A DNA stretch of 34,949 bases, from contig NZ_JAFIFK010000035.1 of the NCBI RefSeq assembly GCF_020832045.1, positions 1 through 34,949 on the forward strand. Direction: 5' to 3'. Shown here in pieces: positions 14,864-24,297 of this stretch. Origin of the DNA: Halomonas sp. GTDB taxonomy: Bacteria; Pseudomonadota; Gammaproteobacteria; Pseudomonadales; Halomonadaceae. The notes under the pieces are model-generated. The model worked only from the letters and a program-made list of their open reading frames with translations. It was not told the origin of the DNA and ran no database searches. Both the position numbers and the translations under genes were made by a program. Positions within the stretch are counted from its first letter, which is position 1; each line of letters begins with the position of its first letter.

Positions 14864-16926
14864 TGAGGGGCGGAAAACTGCCCAAGCGACAACGCCTGAT
14901 CGGCTTGTGGCTACTTCTCAGCGGTATCAGTCTGCTCGGCGGGGCTATTTTCGCCGCCTGGCTGGACAGCTTGTTTCAACCGGATGGTCTGGCGCGAGCC
15001 GTGCTATGGCTGGGCTGTTTTTCCGGCGGTGGAACCATCTTCCTGGTGGGTTTGCTGCTCGAACGTATGCTGTTCACGCCACTACGCCACCTTCAGGTAC
15101 AGTTGGCGCGCCTGGTAGCCAACCCCGATGCCCGCGAGGACTATCCGCCCGAAGGCTGGCTCCGGGGCCTGGGGCCTGACCTGATGCGCGTGCGCGAGGC
15201 CTGGCGCAGCGACCGAGCCCGACTCGCCACGGCGCATGCCGAAGGGGCACGCAGCGCCGCGCGCATACGCCAGGAACTCGAGACGCTGTTGCAAGTGCTC
15301 GATACCCCCCTGCTGCTGTGCGATCACCACCGTCGCCTGCTGCTATTCAATCAGGCTGCCGAAGCGCTCTTCGCAGGCCACCCCGGGCTTGGCCTCGGCA
15401 AACGGCTGGATACCTTATTGCCGGTAGCGAGCCTGCAGGACTCGCTTGGCCAGCTACCCGAAGACGGCTCGCCCCGTGAACTCCTGGTGCCTTGCAACGA
15501 ACGCTGGCTGCACATTGCCATGCGCCGTGTGCCCCAGAGCAATGGCGAAACACTGTTGACCCTGGACGACGCCACCGCAGCCTGGACCAGCGAGATGGGC
15601 GCCCGAGCCGACCTCGCGGAGCGCGTGGCTCCACTGCGCCGGCACGGGGCAAGTCTGGCCAGCGCCGCCGAAGCCCTGGGGAGCGTACGTCATGCCAGAC
15701 ACATCGATGAGACACTGCGCCTGAGGCTCGAGGCGGTGATCGATGAGGAGAGTCGCGCCCTGGGAAGCGAGATCGAGAATCTCGGTCGCCTCATCGATGA
15801 CATGCAGAAGCAGGGGGAGCGGCTGGTGCCCCTCTGGTCCAACGATCTGTGGCAATCTCTCAATGAAAGACTGGGAGACAACCCCATCGTGGTATTACCC
15901 ATCGGCATGCCGGCATGGTTCAAGGGCGATGCACCGGCGCTACTCGTCCTGCTCGACTCTCTTCTCAAGCGATTGAGCGCTCATACCGGGGTCACCGATT
16001 TCGAAGGCGAGATGCTGCTTGGCAACCGCCGAGTCTATCTCGATTTGATCTGGCCCGGACGCCCGTTACCCCAGCGCGAGCTGGCCAACTGGTGCGCCCA
16101 GCGTCTGGAGAGCCTGCCGCTCTCGCCGCGAGTCGGTGACCTGCTGCGACAGCACGCCAGCGATGCGTGGAGCCTGGCCGACGCGGACGGTAAGCATGCG
16201 CGCCTGCGGTTGCCGCTGCCTTCCATGGAGCGGGTCGGCGCACCGCCCAGCCAGTTACCACCGCGGCCTGAATTTCACGACTTCGGCATTGCTGACCTGC
16301 CACCTCCCGATGCCGAACTGGCCCGCCGCCCACTGCGTGCCCTCGAGATCGTGGCATTCGATACCGAAACCACGGGCCTGGAGCTGCGCCGGGGCGATAC
16401 AGTCATCAGTATCGGTGCCTGTCGCATCGTCAATGCGCGGCTGCTGGCCAGTGACATCTTCGACGTGCGGGTGGATCCGGGCAAACCGATCCCCCCCACC
16501 AGTACCGCGATACATGGCATCACCGACAGCGATGTGACCGGCGCCCCGCCGCTATCGGTAGCGCTGCCACGCTTCCGCGACTTTGTCGGTGAAGCCGTGG
16601 TCCTGGCCCACAATGCTGCCTTCGACCTGCTAGCGCTTCAATCGCCTGGAAGTGGTGTCGCCCTCGAGATGCCGGTGCTCGATACGCTGCTGCTCTCCCG
16701 CGCCCTGGACGAGAGTCTCGATGGGCACGACCTGGACACCCTTGCCGAGCGCTATGATCTGAGTTTCCCACCGGGAACTCGCCACACTGCCCTGGGCGAT
16801 GCACGAGTCACGGCTGAACTGTGGCTGGCGCTGTTGCCGCGCCTGGAAGCACGCGGTATCGAAACCCTCGAGCAGGCGCTGGCGCTGCAAGCCACTGCCT
16901 TCGACAGGGAGGATGCCTGTACATGA
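14863..16926 (+). CDS. Membrane-anchored PAS/degenerate-kinase protein fused to a DnaQ-type 3'-5' exonuclease
   Basis: The 687-aa protein has two membrane helices (about 12-34 and 46-69), a HAMP-like segment, a PAS-like domain (about 140-238, TPLLLCDHHRRLLLFNQAA), a central helical region (245-460) that resembles a histidine-kinase module without a recognisable H box or nucleotide-binding boxes, and a C-terminal DEDDh exonuclease. The exonuclease has FDTETTG (D500, E502), HNAAFD (D588) and HTALGDA (H641, D646), so it looks catalytically intact. Exonucleases of this type degrade DNA or RNA from the 3' end; here one is attached to a membrane sensor. It overlaps its neighbours by 1 and 4 bases, indicating translational coupling with the REC protein and the small membrane protein. 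Confidence 0.85.
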   Translation: MRGGKLPKRQRLIGLWLLLSGISLLGGAIFAAWLDSLFQPDGLARAVLWLGCFSGGGTIFLVGLLLERMLFTPLRHLQVQLARLVANPDAREDYPPEGWLRGLGPDLMRVREAWRSDRARLATAHAEGARSAARIRQELETLLQVLDTPLLLCDHHRRLLLFNQAAEALFAGHPGLGLGKRLDTLLPVASLQDSLGQLPEDGSPRELLVPCNERWLHIAMRRVPQSNGETLLTLDDATAAWTSEMGARADLAERVAPLRRHGASLASAAEALGSVRHARHIDETLRLRLEAVIDEESRALGSEIENLGRLIDDMQKQGERLVPLWSNDLWQSLNERLGDNPIVVLPIGMPAWFKGDAPALLVLLDSLLKRLSAHTGVTDFEGEMLLGNRRVYLDLIWPGRPLPQRELANWCAQRLESLPLSPRVGDLLRQHASDAWSLADADGKHARLRLPLPSMERVGAPPSQLPPRPEFHDFGIADLPPPDAELARRPLRALEIVAFDTETTGLELRRGDTVISIGACRIVNARLLASDIFDVRVDPGKPIPPTSTAIHGITDSDVTGAPPLSVALPRFRDFVGEAVVLAHNAAFDLLALQSPGSGVALEMPVLDTLLLSRALDESLDGHDLDTLAERYDLSFPPGTRHTALGDARVTAELWLALLPRLEARGIETLEQALALQATAFDREDACT

Positions 16927-17120
16927 ACGCCGCCCCCTCCCGAGCCAAACTGATGGCACTGATCGGCCTGGCGCTGCTGCTTTTCTCACCACCGCTGGTG
17001 CTGATCTTCGACCGGCCCGAGTCAGGTCTGTCTTGGCTTCCGCTCTATCTCTTTGTGGTCTGGCTACTGGTCATCGGTCTGACGGCCTGGCTGATGGAGC
17101 ACCGGCGGGAGGAGAACTGA
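16923..17120 (+). CDS. 65-aa two-helix membrane protein coupled to the symporter-kinase
   Basis: The start ATG at 16923 overlaps the stop of the exonuclease gene (ATGA), and the stop lies 4 bases before the symporter-kinase start. The protein has two hydrophobic helices (about residues 9-28 and 38-57) and a charged tail MEHRREEN. Small two-helix proteins accompany many SLC5-type solute symporters (for example DUF4212 subunits), and in Pseudomonas a small ORF, cbrX, precedes cbrA. This gene sits in the equivalent place. Position and topology suggest a small partner or translational coupler of the symporter-kinase; I cannot prove homology. Confidence 0.7.
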   Translation: MNAAPSRAKLMALIGLALLLFSPPLVLIFDRPESGLSWLPLYLFVVWLLVIGLTAWLMEHRREEN

Positions 17121-17124
17121 CGCG

Positions 17125-19887
17125 ATGAGGACGGATCCGGTGGTGCTGACGGTGGCCTTCGGCTACCTGGCACTGCTGTTCGTGATCGCTGCCTGGGGGG
17201 ACAGGCGCGCCGAGCGAGGCCGCTCCATCATCGGCTCTCCCACCGTCTACGCACTATCGATTGCAGTTTACTGCACGGCCTGGACCTTCTACGGCAGCGT
17301 GGGTCGAGCGGCGGAGTTCGGCCCCAGCTTTCTGTTGATTTATCTTGGGCCCACCCTGGCGATGCTGATGGCGCCGATGATGATCCGCAAAATGGTCAGA
17401 ATCGCCAGCGCACAGCGCATCACCTCCATAGCCGACTTCATCAGCGCACGGTACGGCAAGAGTTCGAGCCTCGGCGCGTTGGTCGCCATCATCGCCCTGA
17501 TCGGCATCACGCCGTATATCGCCCTGCAGCTCAAGGCCATCACCTTGAGCCATGCCGTGCTCGTCAACTACCCCGACGCCGCAGACTTCCGCCTGGCCGA
17601 TGAAAGCTTCTGGGTCGACAAGTCCTTCTGGGTGGCGCTGGTGCTAGCGGTGTTCATCATCCTGTTCGGTACCCGCCACCTGGATGCCAGCGAGCGTCAT
17701 GAAGGCATGGTGGCCGCCATCGCGTTCGAATCGCTGGTCAAGCTCGTAGCGTTCCTGACGGTGGGTATCTTCGTGGTCTTCGTGCTGTTCAATGGCCCCG
17801 GCGACCTGTTCCGCCAGGTGGCGGAAGCGCCGGAACTCACAGGTGTACTGGGGCTCGATGCCGTTCCCGGTGGCGCCATCGGCTGGGTCGGCACGCTGGT
17901 GCTCGCCTTCCTCGCGTTCCTTACCCTGCCTCGGCAATTTCAGGTGCTGGTGGTGGAAAACGTCGATGAGCGCCACCTGGAACGCGCTAGCTGGCTGTTC
18001 CCCCTCTACTTGGTTGCCATCAATCTGTTCGTGATTCCCATTGCCATGGCCGGGTTGTTACTGCCAGTAGGTAACAGCGATCCCGACAGCTTCGTCCTGA
18101 CCCTGCCGCTGTCGGCGGGGATCGAGGGCATCCCTCTGCTGGTCTTCATCGGCGGGCTGTCGGCCGCCACGGGCATGGTGATCGTAGAAACCATCGCGCT
18201 CTCCACCATGGTCAGCAACCAGCTGATCATGCCGCTCCTGCTTCGTTCAAAACGACTCCATCTCAGCTCCCAAGGCGAACTGGCCGGCTGGCTGCTGGGG
18301 ATCCGTCGTGTGGCCATCGTGTTGATTTTGCTGCTGGGGTACCTTTATCACGCCCTGATCGGCGACTCCTACAGTCTGGTGACCATCGGCCTGGTCTCCT
18401 TCGTCGGCGCTGCCCAGTTCGCGCCGGCGATGCTGATAGGCATGTACTGGCGTGGGGCCACCCTCGCCGGCGCCACGCTGGGCCTGCTGGCCGGTTTCTT
18501 TATCTGGTTCTATACCCTGCTGCTGCCGGGCTTCGCTCAGTCCGGCTGGCTCGAGGCCACGTTCCTCGAGCAAGGTCTGCTTGGCCAGGCATGGCTGCGC
18601 CCCTATGCCCTGTTCGGGCTCGAAGGCTTCGATATCTACAGCCACTCACTGATGTGGAGCCTGCTGGCGAACGTGGGCCTGCTGGTCGGTGTTTCGCTCT
18701 TTACTCGCCAGACGCCGGTGGAACAAACTCAGGCAGCCCTCTTCACTGAGGCCATGAACCCCGGGCTACAGCATACCTCGCTATGGCGGGGCCAGACGAC
18801 ACGGGGCGAGCTGCAGAGCCTGCTCAACCGCTACTTGGGTGCCACTGCCACTGCGCGAATCCTGGCCGATCAGCATAGCAACCCGGCAGCCGATGCTCCC
18901 GCCCCGCCGGCCCTCATCGCTCGCGCCGAACAGGCCCTGTCGGGCGCTCTGGGCAGTGCCTCGGCCCGAGTCCTGATCAATTCCGTGGTTCGTGGTGAGG
19001 CGCTGGATCTCGAATCCATTCTCAGCATTCTCGATACCACCTCACAGACACTCGAGTACAACCGACGACTCGAGCAAAAATCAGAAGAGCTCGCCCGTAT
19101 CGGCGAGGAGCTGCGCGCTGCCAACGAACGCCTGCGGGAGCTCGATCGCCTCAAGGATGAATTCGTGGCCATGGTCAGCCATGAACTACGCACGCCTCTC
19201 ACCTCGATCCGCGCCTTTGCCGAAATCCTGCGTGACGGCAAGGACCTACCGGAGGAGAAGCGCGTACATTTTCTCGAGGTGGTGGTGTTGGAAAGCCAGC
19301 GCCTGTCGCGATTGATCGAGGAAATTCTCGACCTGGCTCGCCTTGAAAGCGGCCGGCTGACACTGAGTCCGCAACAGCTGGACCTGGTTGCTCTGATACG
19401 GCACAGCGTGGACGCCGTGCATCGCCTGCAGGAAGACCGTGGAGTCTCGCTCGAGGTCGACCTGGATATCGAAGAAGCACCGATCATCGGCGACCCCGAC
19501 CGCCTGGAGCAGGTGATTATCAATCTGCTCGACAATGCCGGTAAGTTCGCCGACGACGACACTCCCAGGGTGCGCCTGCACCTGGCACGCCACAAGCAGA
19601 GCTTTCGCATGAGCGTCGAGGACAACGGGCCGGGGATCGATCTGGACGAACGCGAACGCGTCTTCGAAAAGTTCCATCAGATCAAGCGTTTCGGTGGGTC
19701 CAGCGGCAAGGCTCGTGGCCGCCCACGCGGCAGTGGCCTGGGGCTGCCGATAAGCCGCGGCATCGTCGCCCATCTTGGCGGCCGTCTCTGGGTAGATGAC
19801 GCCCCCACGCTTCACGGCGCCTGTCTGGTAATGGAGTTACCGGAAGCCCTCGAAGTAGCCGAGCCCGAGCGACAGCCGACTAAATGA
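17125..19887 (+). CDS. SLC5 sodium/solute symporter-STAC-histidine kinase (CbrA/CrbS-like)
   Basis: The 920-aa protein starts with about 13 membrane helices of the SLC5 family (residues 5-540, with ISIADFIS-like TSIADFISARYG). It continues into a STAC-type domain (about 560-640, RGELQSLLNRYLGATATARIL and LGSASARVLINSV), a coiled coil, and a histidine kinase: H686 in SHELRTPLTS, N box NLLDNAGKFA, G boxes DNGPGID and GSGLGLPI. There is no PAS domain or fused receiver. CbrA (Pseudomonas carbon/nitrogen balance) and CrbS (Vibrio acetate switch) share this architecture, so sensing or uptake of a carboxylate or amino acid is likely, the ligand unknown. The ATG at 17125 has a GGAGGAG upstream. Its likely phosphorylation partner is the REC protein three genes upstream. 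Confidence 0.92.
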   Translation: MRTDPVVLTVAFGYLALLFVIAAWGDRRAERGRSIIGSPTVYALSIAVYCTAWTFYGSVGRAAEFGPSFLLIYLGPTLAMLMAPMMIRKMVRIASAQRITSIADFISARYGKSSSLGALVAIIALIGITPYIALQLKAITLSHAVLVNYPDAADFRLADESFWVDKSFWVALVLAVFIILFGTRHLDASERHEGMVAAIAFESLVKLVAFLTVGIFVVFVLFNGPGDLFRQVAEAPELTGVLGLDAVPGGAIGWVGTLVLAFLAFLTLPRQFQVLVVENVDERHLERASWLFPLYLVAINLFVIPIAMAGLLLPVGNSDPDSFVLTLPLSAGIEGIPLLVFIGGLSAATGMVIVETIALSTMVSNQLIMPLLLRSKRLHLSSQGELAGWLLGIRRVAIVLILLLGYLYHALIGDSYSLVTIGLVSFVGAAQFAPAMLIGMYWRGATLAGATLGLLAGFFIWFYTLLLPGFAQSGWLEATFLEQGLLGQAWLRPYALFGLEGFDIYSHSLMWSLLANVGLLVGVSLFTRQTPVEQTQAALFTEAMNPGLQHTSLWRGQTTRGELQSLLNRYLGATATARILADQHSNPAADAPAPPALIARAEQALSGALGSASARVLINSVVRGEALDLESILSILDTTSQTLEYNRRLEQKSEELARIGEELRAANERLRELDRLKDEFVAMVSHELRTPLTSIRAFAEILRDGKDLPEEKRVHFLEVVVLESQRLSRLIEEILDLARLESGRLTLSPQQLDLVALIRHSVDAVHRLQEDRGVSLEVDLDIEEAPIIGDPDRLEQVIINLLDNAGKFADDDTPRVRLHLARHKQSFRMSVEDNGPGIDLDERERVFEKFHQIKRFGGSSGKARGRPRGSGLGLPISRGIVAHLGGRLWVDDAPTLHGACLVMELPEALEVAEPERQPTK

Positions 19888-19904
19888 AAAGACATAACCT
19901 GTGT

Positions 19905-19931
19905 TAAAGAAATGACGAAAGGAGCCGATAT
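19905..19931 (+). promoter_or_regulatory. Sigma-28 (FliA) promoter for the EAL-HDOD gene
   Basis: TAAAGAAA (19905-19912), 11 bases, then GCCGATAT (19924-19931). This matches 13 of 16 positions of the FliA consensus TAAAGTTT-N11-GCCGATAA with exact spacing. It sits 31 bases before the ATG at 19963, between the symporter-kinase stop and the EAL-HDOD gene. Confidence 0.75.
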
Positions 19932-19962
19932 CGCGAGGAGGAGAAATAAACGGGAGTAGTGC

Positions 19963-21183
19963 ATGACACAGGGAAATCATGGTGCAGACAGTCTTCTACT
20001 GGCTTCGCAGCCCATCTTCGACCGTGCGAATGAAATCTACGGGGTCGAGCTCTTCTATCGCAATGAAGCCGGGCTAGGCGCCTTGGACGTCGGGGAAAGT
20101 CTGGCTACCTCAGAAGTCGTGTATCACCTGAGCACTGCCATTACACGCCGGGCAAATATTACGAAAGTGCCTGCCTTCATCAATGTCTCCACGAATCTGC
20201 TACTTTCTCCTCATTTCCTGCCGGTCTCCCCCAGCCAAGTCATCATCGAGCTGGTCGAGAGAATCGTACCCAGCGAAACTTTGATCCACGCCGTTCAGCG
20301 TCTCCACGATCAAGGCTATCGCTTCGCGCTGGACGATTTCGCCTTCTCTCAACAGTGGGATGGGCTGCTGTCGTTGGCTTCATACATCAAGGTCGATATC
20401 TCGACGTTATCGCCGGTGACGGTAGAGGCGTACAAAAAGCGACTCTCCCACCTGGATGTCAAATGGGTAGCCGAACGCGTTGAAACGCGAGCTGAGCACG
20501 AACGCTACCTTGAGATGGGCTTCGACCTGTTTCAAGGTTACTTCTATGCACAGCCGAAACCCGTGTATGGCAAAAAGATACCAGCCTCCACGCTTCAGGC
20601 AACCGTACTCCTTCAGGCACTCTGTCGCCCCGAGCCCGAACTGGGTGAAATCGTTGCCCTGATACAGTCCGACCCGGAACTGGCTTTGAAACTGACGCGT
20701 GTGGCGAATAATGCTTTTCATCGCCAACAGGCCCCGATCAGCTCGCTTTATGATGTCGTGACGCGTCTCGGCTTTCGCCAGCTGACCAGCTGGGTCGCCA
20801 TGTTGGGTTTATTGGGCGAAGCGCAATCCGAACATGCCGAACTGGCACTGACCAGAGCCAAAGCCTGCGAACTCCTCGCGAAAGAACATGAGTTGAATGC
20901 ACAGGATGCCTACTTCATTGGACTGCTCTCCACCGTCGATCTCTTGCTGGGCGTTACCGGTGAAGAGTTCTTGAAAGGGATAGAGCTAGATGCCAGCACC
21001 AGCGATGCGATACTGCATCGAGCAGGTGCGTACGGCCATATCCTGCATCGTGTAGAGGGTACGGAGCGGCAATTTGCCATGCATGACATTACACTCTACG
21101 AGGACAACTCTTCTCTTCTGGGCCTTTACCACCAAGCGAATCACCACGCTCAAGAGCTGCTGGCCTCTTTGGCGCCAGCGTGA
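19963..21183 (+). CDS. EAL-HDOD protein (YuxH-like), EAL domain partly degenerate
   Basis: The 406-aa protein has an N-terminal EAL-type domain (about 10-190) and a C-terminal HDOD domain (about 200-395). The start SQPIFDRANEIYGVELFYRN is typical of this family. The EAL signature reads ELF, NVS is kept, LDDFGTG has become LDDFAFS and AEGVET is AERVET. The domain therefore probably binds c-di-GMP or a partner rather than hydrolysing it efficiently. The HDOD part lacks metal-site residues, as usual for HDOD. A GGGAG site precedes the ATG, and a sigma-28 promoter lies just upstream, pointing to a motility or chemotaxis-linked adaptor. Sampled lines of the gene are about 47-52% G+C, against about 65% for a line of the neighbouring kinase gene, which hints at separate origin. 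Confidence 0.88.
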   Translation: MTQGNHGADSLLLASQPIFDRANEIYGVELFYRNEAGLGALDVGESLATSEVVYHLSTAITRRANITKVPAFINVSTNLLLSPHFLPVSPSQVIIELVERIVPSETLIHAVQRLHDQGYRFALDDFAFSQQWDGLLSLASYIKVDISTLSPVTVEAYKKRLSHLDVKWVAERVETRAEHERYLEMGFDLFQGYFYAQPKPVYGKKIPASTLQATVLLQALCRPEPELGEIVALIQSDPELALKLTRVANNAFHRQQAPISSLYDVVTRLGFRQLTSWVAMLGLLGEAQSEHAELALTRAKACELLAKEHELNAQDAYFIGLLSTVDLLLGVTGEEFLKGIELDASTSDAILHRAGAYGHILHRVEGTERQFAMHDITLYEDNSSLLGLYHQANHHAQELLASLAPA

Positions 21184-21200
21184 CAGGAACAGCATGCGGC

Positions 21201-22325
21201 TCAGACATGACGGCCTTGCGCCTGTCTGATCAGGCTGCGAATGACCTGCATATCATGCCGCAACAGGAGGCGCTGGTCTTCCTCCAGCCGGGCCAGGTCG
21301 ACCCAGCCGTCCGGCGTTCCACCCGCCTTGAGGCAGTCAATTTGTGTGGTCAGCACAAGCGACTGAAGCCTGTCCAGGGCCGCCACCCCCGCCCTTGCCT
21401 GTCGAGCCGTCAGTGCATCACGGAGTACCAGCGCTGAGAGTCGCTGCCGTGTGGCCGGTGCACAAATACCACGGCGAAGGGCCAGCAACCGCACGGCATT
21501 GACCAGCGGCAGGAGCCCCTGGCGCTTGAGGTTGAGCGCATTCTCGTGGGGCGCGCCTTCACCATCTCCCGCCAGACGTCCGAATCGATCCAGCGCTACC
21601 GGTACTTCGTCGAGCAGATGGGACATTTCATCCAGGAACAAACCTGCCCTGGGCATCAGCAACGCCACATGATCAGCTAGTGAACGGGAGAGCTCGGCAT
21701 CACCGAAGGCAGGATGAAAATCGAGCAGTATATTGCTTTGCTGCACGCGTTTTATCCGCCGATCCTGAGTCCACAGGTTCAACTGGTTCTGCCATTCCGA
21801 AAGGCGCTTGCGCCACATGGGCCAGCGCGCCATCACGTGGCCATTGCAAAGGGGAATCCCGGCTTCGTCGAGCCGGGTGGTGAAGCGCTCCCCCAATGAC
21901 TGGAAGAAACCATCGATTTCGGTATGTCGGGCATCCGGATACTCGGCCACGATCATGGCATTGTCCTGGTCGGGACCCAACAGGCTCTCGTGTCTACCGG
22001 CAGAGCCCAGCGTGAGCACACAGAAAGCCACCGGCGGTCCGCCCCAGCCCTGCCCCTGCATCTCATTCAGTGAAAGCTGAATGGCACGCCGATAAAGCAT
22101 TTCGTTGTGATCGCTGATCAGCTGGCTGATACGCCAGGCCGGCAGGTCAAGGCGCATCAGTGCCTCGACCAGTCGCAACTGCCAGGCGTGCGCGGCCGCC
22201 AGGTCGGGGTTAGGCCCCAGCGCTTCCAATGCGTCGCGCAGCGGGGCCAGGAGAGATGCCATTTCCGGCAAGGTATCGTTGGCGAAAAGATCACGCCAGG
22301 GTGAGGCCCGATGCAGCACTTGCAT
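21201..22325 (-). CDS. DUF294 nucleotidyltransferase-like protein
   Basis: The 374-aa protein contains the nucleotidyltransferase signature LTLGSAGRHESLLGPDQDNA, of the GSxGR...D-x-D type used to bind metal and nucleotide, followed by the helical DUF294 C-terminal region (LKRQGLLPLVNAVRLLAL). Many relatives, encoded next to acetate-type symporters and DnaQ-like exonucleases, carry N-terminal cyclic-nucleotide-binding and CBS domains; here only about 80 helical residues precede the catalytic region. I chose ATG at 22325 because GGAG lies 5 bases upstream; an earlier ATG at 22337 and a TTG at 22370 are less likely. It converges with the EAL-HDOD gene and lies downstream of hlyU-like and argG. 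The substrate that is nucleotidylated, if any, is unknown. Confidence 0.82.
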   Translation of the reverse strand: MQVLHRASPWRDLFANDTLPEMASLLAPLRDALEALGPNPDLAAAHAWQLRLVEALMRLDLPAWRISQLISDHNEMLYRRAIQLSLNEMQGQGWGGPPVAFCVLTLGSAGRHESLLGPDQDNAMIVAEYPDARHTEIDGFFQSLGERFTTRLDEAGIPLCNGHVMARWPMWRKRLSEWQNQLNLWTQDRRIKRVQQSNILLDFHPAFGDAELSRSLADHVALLMPRAGLFLDEMSHLLDEVPVALDRFGRLAGDGEGAPHENALNLKRQGLLPLVNAVRLLALRRGICAPATRQRLSALVLRDALTARQARAGVAALDRLQSLVLTTQIDCLKAGGTPDGWVDLARLEEDQRLLLRHDMQVIRSLIRQAQGRHV

Positions 22326-22431
22326 ATCGTCTCCCATCGCACACGCGTCGGGACAAGTGTAACAATACAAGCGCCGTCAGACACTTGGGCCAAGGGATGA
22401 GAGCGAGTCCGGTCAGATCAGTGCCGGCGAA

Positions 22432-22734
22432 TCAGCGCGGCTCGAACATGGCATCGCCAACCTGATCGATATAACGTTGCGCCTTGCTGACCATCAGCTG
22501 ATCACAGGCGTCGCGGCCAGGCACCAGGTCGGAGCGTTCGAAGCGGTGCTCACGCGCCTCTTGATCGCCGCTGCCCGGCTTGCGAATCCAGCCACTGACC
22601 CGATACTGCCCGCTCTGCTCGACGGGTTCGGATACGATCTGGTAGCCGTTGTACTCCACCGGCTCGGCGGCCTTGGCATTGCCAGGCTTGGCGTCACCAC
22701 CCCCGAACAGCCCACCCAACAGTTTCTTCAGCAT
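22432..22734 (-). CDS. HlyU-family small protein
   Basis: A 100-aa protein starting MLKKLLGGLFGGG, with EYNGYQIVSEPV, YRVSGWIRKP, EHRFERSDLVPGRDAC and a C-terminal helix with KAQRYIDQVGDAMF. This matches the Pfam-type HlyU family, annotated as transcriptional activators but without a classical HTH and different from the ArsR-type HlyU of Vibrio; real function is unclear. I chose the ATG at 22734 with GGAGG seven bases upstream rather than the in-frame start 33 bases earlier. It lies between argG and the DUF294 gene, all on the minus strand, with gaps of over 100 bases, so each may have its own promoter. Confidence 0.8.
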   Translation of the reverse strand: MLKKLLGGLFGGGDAKPGNAKAAEPVEYNGYQIVSEPVEQSGQYRVSGWIRKPGSGDQEAREHRFERSDLVPGRDACDQLMVSKAQRYIDQVGDAMFEPR

Positions 22735-22757
22735 TTGGGATCCTCCCGAAACGGTGA

Positions 22758-22776
22758 CACCGGCCATAAGCCGGTG
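22758..22776 (-). repeat. Short perfect hairpin between argG and hlyU-like gene
   Basis: CACCGGC-CATAA-GCCGGTG forms a 7-bp perfect stem with a 5-base loop in the argG-to-hlyU gap. There is no T-run after it on the minus strand, so it may be a weak terminator or an mRNA-stabilising hairpin. Confidence 0.4.
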
Positions 22777-22872
22777 CCGAACATATATCCGATGACAGGC
22801 AACGCCTGATCATGTCGCGAACGAATAGAGGTTACAGAAGAACTCGAACGCAGCAATGAATCAGCGTTTTCC

Positions 22873-24093
<1,221 letters not shown>

Positions 24094-24297
24094 TCGGGGC
24101 TCCTCTCAGATAATCGGCACAAGAGCCGCAGTATAGCGTGGCTGCCTGCCGACGAATACCGGCCGCGGGACGTATCGCGACCAAGCTGGTAGACTTTTCG
24201 CCGATGAGAGTCGGCCAGGCCGTGGCGGGTCGCCACGCGGCCTGAAGCGGACCGCGACAATGACCGGATGCCATAGGCACGCAATGAGGAGAGGCGC

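Noticed and set aside
24181..24207. GCCGATGA upstream of rnt as a sigma-28 promoter
   Set aside because: The -35 region CCAAGCTG matches only half of the consensus and the -10 lacks the final TAA; a housekeeping RNase has no reason to be FliA-dependent.
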